Origin: Halomonas binhaiensis
GTDB lineage: Bacteria > Pseudomonadota > Gammaproteobacteria > Pseudomonadales > Halomonadaceae
Reading direction: 5' to 3'
NCBI RefSeq assembly: GCF_008329985.2
Contig: NZ_CP038437.2
Coordinates: 3,100,001 to 3,164,000 of the forward strand
Length of the DNA: 64,000 bases
The number at the start of each line of letters is the position of its first letter. The first letter of the stretch is position 1. Shown here in pieces: positions 30,218 to 39,200 of the stretch. The translations under genes and the position numbers were made by a program. The notes under the pieces were generated by a model. The model had not been told where the DNA came from, did not search any database, and worked only from the letters and a program-made list of their open reading frames with translations.

Positions 30218-33200
30218 TCAGCCGATGATCAGCTGGTGATTCTCCAGCAATGTCGCCAGATCCGTTTGTACGCCAGAGAGAGTCACGACAGTGGTCATTT
30301 CATGGGCAGAACCTGCACCATCACGGTCGATGGCGATCTCGGTGTCACTGCCCTTCACGGTAACGCTCAGATAGTCACTAAGATCCCCCTTCTCGCTACC
30401 ATCCTCCGAACGACGATCTGCAAGCAGCTCGCTCAGGTCGATACGGTCAGCATCGGCAGTATTGTTACCATCACCTACCGTGAACCCGCTGATGGTATCC
30501 GCACCATTACCGCCAGTGGCATCAGTTGCATCCAGCAAATGGTATACCACTGAGTCGTTGCCACCATTGCCAATGGAGAAGATCTCATCAGCATCAGAAC
30601 TCTCCAGAGCATCATCCGCTACCGAGCCAGCGACAACCTGATCATTGGTATTCACGGCTGACTGATCAACGACCACAGCATCATCCTGTACATCCGCAGT
30701 CAGCAACACTGGTGCGTGACCCGTAGCAAACACAACATCAAGTGTGCTCTCGGCTACGTTACCCACATCGTTGGTGGCAGTGACTTTGATCTCGTACGTA
30801 CCATCTTCCAACGTAGCCATATCGGCCCTGCGGGTAACGATACCCCAGGAACCATCAGGTTGCGTTTTGATGTTGTACGTAAAGCCGGCGATCTCCAGAT
30901 AGACAAAGGCACCATCAAGACCAGTGGAAGTACCGAAGACCTCAAGGTTCGTACCATACTCGTCCGGAGTGACGATATCGTCACCATTGCGCGTCACTCC
31001 TCCTGTGAACGCCAATGTCGGGAGAACGGTATCCACACTGAAGTTATGCTCGGCAGTTCCGGTGTTACCGGTTGCTTCCGTCGCACTGGCAGAGACGGTG
31101 TAGTCGCCATCAGCCAGGGCAGACACATCCGCAGCCGGTACATTCAACGTCCAGCGACCATCTGCCGTTGCCGTAGTGGTGTAGGTCTTGCCGTTGAGCT
31201 CGACATACATTGTCTCGCCACCATCAAGTCCAAGGACTGAACCGCCAATTGTCAGATCCTGAGCATGTTCAGAGGCATTGACGATGTCATCTTCCGCGAT
31301 CGTATCGAAGTAGATGATCGGCGTAGAGATATCGAGGCTCACCGTGCGTACGGCAGAACCGCTGTTGCCCTGGGCATTGGTCACCGTGACATTGACATCG
31401 ATGTCGGTGTCCTTGAAGTGGCTCCAGGTGACTGGATCAATATCCACGCTCCATGTCGTGCCATCTTCGTTTACGACACTGGTGTAGGTGTCTCCACCCA
31501 CTTTCATGGTGACCTCATCACCAGCTGCAGCGTTGACTACCGTACCGGTCACCGTCAGCGTGGAAACCGCTTCCGTGGAGTCGACAATGTCATCCCCAGT
31601 AATCACATCAATAGTGACAGGCAAGGCGCTGGTAATGACGTCGACCTCATAAGTGCCCTTCGCCGTATTCCCCTTGTCATCCGTTGCCGTGGCAGTAATC
31701 ACCGCGATGCCGTCTTCAAGCTGGGTGATGACATCAGCGCCAATTCCAAGGAACCAGGTTCCATCAGACTTGATCACGGTGTTATAGGCCTTGCTGCCAT
31801 TGATCTCGACATAGACCAGTCGGCCAGCCAAGCCTGTGGAAGTACCACCGACACCGATGGCATCAGCGTGCTCCACAGCGCTGATGATGTCGTCGCCTGC
31901 CACAGGACCAGTGATGGTCAGAGTGGGCAGACTGCCATCGCTGGCTGCAACAGTGACATCACGATCTCCGCGGCCTTCGTTACCGGCTGCATCGCTGACC
32001 TTCGCCGAAACAGTGTAGTCACCATCGGCCAAGGCAGACACATCGGCTGCCGGAACATCCAGTGTCCATGCACCATCCGCTGCCACAGTAGTGGTGTAGG
32101 TCTTGCCGTTCAGCTCGATCGTGACTTCCTCGCCACCGGCCAGACCTTCCGTCTTACCGCTAATGGGCAGGATCTCACCATGCTCCGCAGCGTTGATGAC
32201 ACCGTCATCAGACACAGGATCGATGGTCACGACCGGAGCCGTGGTATCCACCTTCACGTTACGATCAGCACCACCGGTGTTACCGGCAGCATCTGTTGCC
32301 TCAACGCTGACAGGAAGCTCACCATCGGCAATGCCTTCCCAGACATCGGCAGGTACATCTACCGCCCAGTTGCCGTTTTCATCCGTGGTCGTGGTGAACT
32401 CGTCGTCACCCACCTTCACCACAACATCTGAATCAGCAGGCGCTGTACCATCAATGGTCACACCAGCCGCCGCTTCTTCAGCGTTGACCACGTTATCGTC
32501 TGCGATCGGGTTGATCACCACCGGCACGTCAGCATTTGCCACAACGCTGAAGTCACGCTCTGCAGTGCCTTCGTTACCTGCAGCATCGCTGACCACTACG
32601 TTTACGGGGTAGTCGCCATCGGCCAGGGCCGAGACATCGGCTGCCGGCACCGTCACTGTCCAGCTGCCATCTTCCGCGACATTAGCAGTGTAAGGCTTGT
32701 CGTTTACTGTGACCGTGATTTCTTCACCAGCGGCACCTTCTGCCTTACCGCTGATTGGCAGGTCTTGACCGTGCTCTGCAGCGTTGATGGCATCATCACC
32801 AGAGATAGCATCGATAGTCACGACCGGAGCCGTGGTATCCACCGCCACGTTACGGTCAGCACCACCGGTGTTACCGGCAGCATCTGTTGCCTCAACGCTG
32901 ACAGGCAGCTCACCATCGGCAATGCCTTCCCAGACATCGGCAGGTACATCTACCGCCCAGTTGCCATTTTCATCCGTGGTCGTGGTGAACTCGTCGTCAC
33001 CCACCTTCACCACAACATCTGAATCAGCAGGCGCTGTACCATCAATGGTCACACCAGCCGCCGCTTCTTCAGCGTTGACCACGTTATCGTCTGCGATCGG
33101 GTTGATTACCACCGGCACGTCAGCATTTGCCACAACGCTGAAGTCACGCTCTGCAGTGCCTTCGTTACCTGCAGCATCGCTGACCGCTGCCGAGGCAGTG

Positions 33201-36200
33201 TAGTCACCATCAGCCAGGGCAGACACATCGGCTACCGGCACATCCAATGTCCAGCTGCCATCTGCTGCTGCAGTGGTGGTGTAGGTCTTGCCGTTCAACT
33301 CGACCGTGACTTCCTCGCCACCGGCCAGGCCTGTAGCCGAACCACTGATGGTCAGAGGCTCACCATGCTCGCTGGCGTTGATGGCATCATCACCTGACAC
33401 AGGATCGATGGTCACGACCGGAGCCATGGTATCCACCTTCACGTTACGATCAGCACCACCAGTGTTGCCGGCAGCATCTGTTGCCTCAACGCTGATAGGC
33501 AGCTCACCATCGGCAATGCCTTCCCAGACATCGGCAGGTACATCTACCGCCCAGTTGCCATTTTCATCCGTGGTCGTGGTGAACTCGTCATCACCCACCT
33601 TCACCACAACATCTGAATCAGCAGGTGCTGTACCATCAATCGTCACACCAGCCGCCGCTTCTTCTGCGTTGACCACGTTATCGTCTGCGATCGGGTTAAT
33701 CACCACCGGCAACTGATCAATGGCCACCGTCACCTGGTGAGAATCCTGACAGGGATTACCGAACTCATTGAAGGAAGAGGCAGAAATAGTCAGCTGACCT
33801 TCTGGCAGCTTGCTCATATCAGTTGCAGGAATTTCCAGCGTCCAGTTACCGCCATCAACCACCTTGGCAACATAAGACTTGCCGTTCAGATCAACCACAA
33901 CGTCTGTACCAGCTTCCAGCCCAGTAGAAGTACCGGTGATGGTCAGCGCTTGCTCATGCTCGCTGACATTGATCACGTCATCACCAGCCACTGGAGAGGT
34001 AATCGACAGCACAGGAATGTTGTCACCTGCTGCAGCGACATTTACGTCTTGTGTCGCTTCGCCGGTGTTGCCTGCTGCATCTACCACATTGGCGGTTACG
34101 GGATAGTCGCCATCGGCCATGGCAGCAACATCAGCAGCAGGTACATTCACAGACCAGCTACCGTCTGCATCTGCTGTCGTGTTGTAGGTCTTACCATTCA
34201 ACTCAATCGTGACTTCTTCACCGCCCACCAGACCTGTGGCCGTACCGCTGATCGGCATATCTTCGCCATGTTCCGCGGCGTTGATGACGCCATCACCCGA
34301 GATAGGATCGATGGTAACAACAGGAGCCGTGGTATCCAGCGTCACATTGTCGTCAACACTACCGGTATTACCCGCAGCATCTGTTGCCTCGACATTGACA
34401 GGCAGTTCTCCATCGGCAATGCCTTCCCAGATTTCGGCAGGCACATCCACTGCCCAGTTGCCGTTTTCATCAGTGGTCGTGGTGAACTCGTCGTCACCGA
34501 TCGTTACCACGATCTCGGAGCCAGGCTCAGAAGTACCATCGACGGTCACGCCTTTAGCAGCTTCATCTGCATTGATGGTGCCATCTTCGGCAATCGGGTT
34601 AAGAGTGACAGGCACATCCGCAGTATCGACTGCAAAGTTGTGCTCATCGCTCACAGTGTTGCCGACAACATCTGTCACCTCAGCAGTAACGGTGTAGTCA
34701 CCATCAGCCAACTCGGCCAGATCAGCCTGCGGTACTTCCAGCGTCCAGGTGCCGTCTGCTGCTACTTCGGTGGTGTAGGTCTTGTCATTCAGCTCGACAG
34801 TGACCGTATCCCCTTCAGACAGACCTTCCGTGGTACCGCTGATCGGCAATGCCTGATCAATTTCCTGAGCATTAATGACGTTATCTTCAGTAATGGAATC
34901 AACCGTTACAGTCGGGAGCTGATAACCAGCATCCACGGTGAAGTCACGCTCAGCACTAGACGGGTTGCCCGCTTCATCAGAAACAGACGCTGTAGCGGTA
35001 TAGACGCCATCGGCCAGCTTCACTACTGACTCAGGCGGCATGATCACTACCCAGGTGCCGTCTTCAGCAACTACAGAAGCATAGTTGTCGCCATTCACCT
35101 CAACGTTGATGATCTCACCGCCGGACAGACCAGTAGTGGTACCACCGATTTCCAGTGATTTCTCATGCTCGATTGCATCAACGATGTCGTCACCAGCAAT
35201 AATGCCGATAGCCACCACTGGCGCAGTAGTATCCAACTCGACATCACGCTCGACTTCACCGGTGTTGCCCTCTTCGTCGGTCACGATGACCTTGATCGGC
35301 AACTCACCGTCGTCGACGGTGTCCCACGCGTCCGGCGGTACCACGACATCCCAGTTACCGTCATCATCAGCGGTTGTCGGGTATTCCTTGCCGTCGATGA
35401 TCACGACCACTTCGGAACCGGGCTCAGCGGTACCGTCGATGACCACGTCTTCTGCGGCCTCGTCGGCGCTGATCACGTCGTCTTCGGCGACCGGGTTGAT
35501 CACCACTGGCGCCATTTCAGTCGCGACCGTGATCTGATGGTACGTGGATGCTTCATTGCCAACAGGGTTGACAGCGCTGGCAGTGATCACTACTTCGCCA
35601 TCTTCCAGGGCGGACACATCTGCTACCGGCACTTCCAGCGTCCAGCTACCATCTGCCGACACCGTGGTAGTGTAGGTTTGGCCATTAAACTCTACGGCCA
35701 CTTCCGTGCCAGACACCAGGTTGGTCGAGCTACCATTGATGGCCAGGGCCTGCTCGTGCTCGGTCGCGTTGACCACGTCATCACCGGCCACCGGGGTCTC
35801 GATGGTCAGGGTCGGGACGTTGTCGCCAGCCGCAGCCACCGTGAAGGTGCGCTCAGCCTCGACTGGGTTGCCCGCTTCGTCAGTGACGGAAGCTTCGACC
35901 AGGTACTCGCCATCCGGCAGTTGTGCCACGTAGGCTGGCGGCATGATCACCACCCAGGTGCCATCTTCGGCCACCACGGACTGGTAGGTCTTGCCATTCA
36001 CATCAACGTTGATCACCTCGCCACCGGACAGACCGGTGGTGGTGCCACCGATTTCCAGCGCCTGCAGGTGCTCGATGGCGTTGACCACGTCATCTTCGGC
36101 AATCGCATCGATGACCAGTGTCGGCGGCAGGGTGTCGATTTCGACTTCACGCTCGACTTCGCCCTGGTTGCCGTCCTTGTCGGTCACGTCAACGATGATC

Positions 36201-39200
36201 GGCAGGTCGCCCTGGTCCACGTTGTCCCATGCTTCCGGCGGAATCACGACACTCCAGTTACCGTCGTCATCGGCCGTCGTCGGGTACTTCTCGCCGTCGA
36301 TGTCCACGACCACATCCGCGCCCGGTACAGTCGTACCGTCGATGACCACATCTTCCGCCGCTTCGTCGGCATTGATCTTGTCATCTTCCGCGATCGGGTT
36401 GACCACCACCGGCACCATGTCGGTGGCCACAGTGAACTGGTGGCTGATTTCCGCGGTGTTGCCCACTTCGTTGACGGCTGTCGCGTCGACGATCACTTCA
36501 CCATCGACCAGGACACTGACGTCAGCGGCCGGCACGTCGAGTGTCCAGCTGCCATCCGCAGCCACGGTGGTGGTGTAGTCCTTGCCTTCCAGGGTGACCT
36601 GTACTTCGGTGCCGGCGGTCAGGCCGGTCGAGCTACCGTTGATGGCCAGGGCCTGCTCGTGCTCGGTCGCGTTGACCACGTCATCGCCCGCCACCGGCGT
36701 CTCGATGGTCAGGGTCGGGACGTTGTCGCCCGCAGCGGCCACCGTGAAGGTGCGCTCGGCTTCAACCGGGTTGCCCGCTTCGTCAGTGACGGAAGCCTCG
36801 ACCAGGTAGTCGCCATCGGGCAGTTGTGCCACGTAGGCTGGCGGCATGATCACCACCCAGGTGCCATCTTCGGCCACCACGGACTGGTAGGTCTTGCCAT
36901 TCACATCAACGTTGATCACCTCGCCACCGGACAGACCGGTGGTGGTGCCACCGATTTCCAGCGCCTGCAGGTGCTCGATGGCGTTGACCACGTCATCCTC
37001 GGCAATCGCATTGATGACCAGCGTCGGTGCCTGAGTGTCGATCTCGACATCACGCTCGACTTCACCTTCATTGCCAGTTTCGTCGGTCACGATGACCTTG
37101 ATCGGCAACTCACCGTCGTCGATATTGTCCCACGCGTCCGGCGGTACCACGACATCCCAGTTACCGTCGTCATCAGCGGTTGTCGGGTATTCCTTGCCGT
37201 CGATGATCACGACCACGTCAGCACCTGGCACCGTGGTACCGTCGATGACGATATCTTCCGCCGCTTCATCAGCGCTGATCACGTCGTCTTCGGCGATCGG
37301 GTTGACCACCACCGGCACCATTTCGGTCGCTACGGTGAACTGGTGGCTGGTTTCTGCGGTGTTGCCAATTTCATTAACAGCATTGGCGTCGATGATCACT
37401 TCGCCATCCACCAGCGCGCTGACGTCGGCCACCGGCACGTCCAGCGTCCAGCTGCCATCCGCCTCAACGGTGGTGGTGTAGTTCTTGCCGTCTACGCTGA
37501 CCTGCACCTCGGTGCCTGCCGTCAGGCCGGTCGAGCTACCGTTGATGGCCAGGGCCTGCTCGTGCTCGGTCGCGTTGACCACGTCATCACCGGCCACCGG
37601 GGTCTCGATGGTCAGGGTCGGGACGTTGTCGCCAGCCGCAGCCACCGTGAAGGTACGCTCAGCCTCGACTGGGTTGCCCGCTTCGTCAGTGACGGAAGCT
37701 TCGACCAGGTACTCGCCATCCGGCAGTTGTGCCACGTAGGCTGGCGGCATGATCACCACCCAGGTGCCATCTTCGGCCACCACGGACTGGTAGGTCTTGC
37801 CATTCACATCAACGTTGATCACCTCGCCACCGGACAGACCGGTGGTGGTGCCACCGATTTCCAGCGCCTGCAGGTGCTCGATGGCGTTGACCACGTCATC
37901 TTCGGCAATCGCATTGATGACCAGCGTCGGCGCCTGAGTGTCGATCTCGACATCACGCTCGACTTCACCTTCATTGCCAGTTTCGTCGGTCACGATGACC
38001 TTGATCGGCAACTCACCGTCGTCGATATTGTCCCACGCGTCCGGCGGTACCACGACGTCCCAGTTACCGTCGTCATCAGCGGTTGTCGGGTATTCCTTGC
38101 CGTCGATGATCACGACCACGTCAGCACCTGGCACCGTGGTACCGTCGATGACGATATCTTCCGCCGCTTCATCAGCGCTGATCACGTCGTCTTCGGCGAT
38201 CGGGTTGACCACCACCGGCACCATTTCGGTCGCTACGGTGAACTGGTGGCTGGTTTCTGCGGTGTTGCCAATTTCATTAACAGCATTGGCGTCGATGATC
38301 ACTTCGCCATCCACCAGCGCGCTGACGTCGGCCACCGGCACGTCCAGCGTCCAGCTGCCATCCGCCTCAACGGTGGTGGTGTAGTTCTTGCCGTCTACGC
38401 TGACCTGCACCTCGGTGCCTGCCGTCAGGCCGGTCGAGCTACCGTTGATGGCCAGGGCCTGCTCGTGCTCGGTCGCGTTGACCACGTCATCACCGGCCAC
38501 CGGGGTCTCGATGGTCAGGGTCGGGACGTTGTCGCCAGCCGCAGCCACCGTGAAGGTGCGCTCAGCCTCGACTGGGTTGCCCGCTTCGTCAGTGACGGAA
38601 GCTTCGACCAGGTACTCGCCATCCGGCAGTTGTGCCACGTAGGCTGGCGGCATGATCACCACCCAGGTGCCATCTTCGGCCACCACGGACTGGTAGGTCT
38701 TGCCATTCACATCAACGTTGATCACCTCGCCACCGGACAGACCGGTGGTGGTGCCACCGATTTCCAGCGCCTGCAGGTGCTCGATGGCGTTGACCACGTC
38801 ATCCTCGGCAATCGCATTGATGACCAGCGTCGGTGCCTGAGTGTCGATCTCGACATCACGCTCGACTTCACCTTCATTGCCAGTTTCGTCGGTCACGATG
38901 ACCTTGATCGGCAACTCACCGTCGTCGATATTGTCCCACGCGTCCGGCGGTACCACGACATCCCAGTTACCGTCGTCATCAGCGGTTGTCGGGTATTCCT
39001 TGCCGTCGATGATCACGACCACGTCAGCACCTGGCACCGTGGTACCGTCGATGACGATATCTTCCGCCGCTTCATCAGCGCTGATCACGTCGTCTTCGGC
39101 GATCGGGTTGACCACCACCGGCACCATTTCGGTCGCTACGGTGAACTGGTGGCTGGTTTCTGCGGTGTTGCCAATTTCATTAACAGCATTGGCGTCGATG

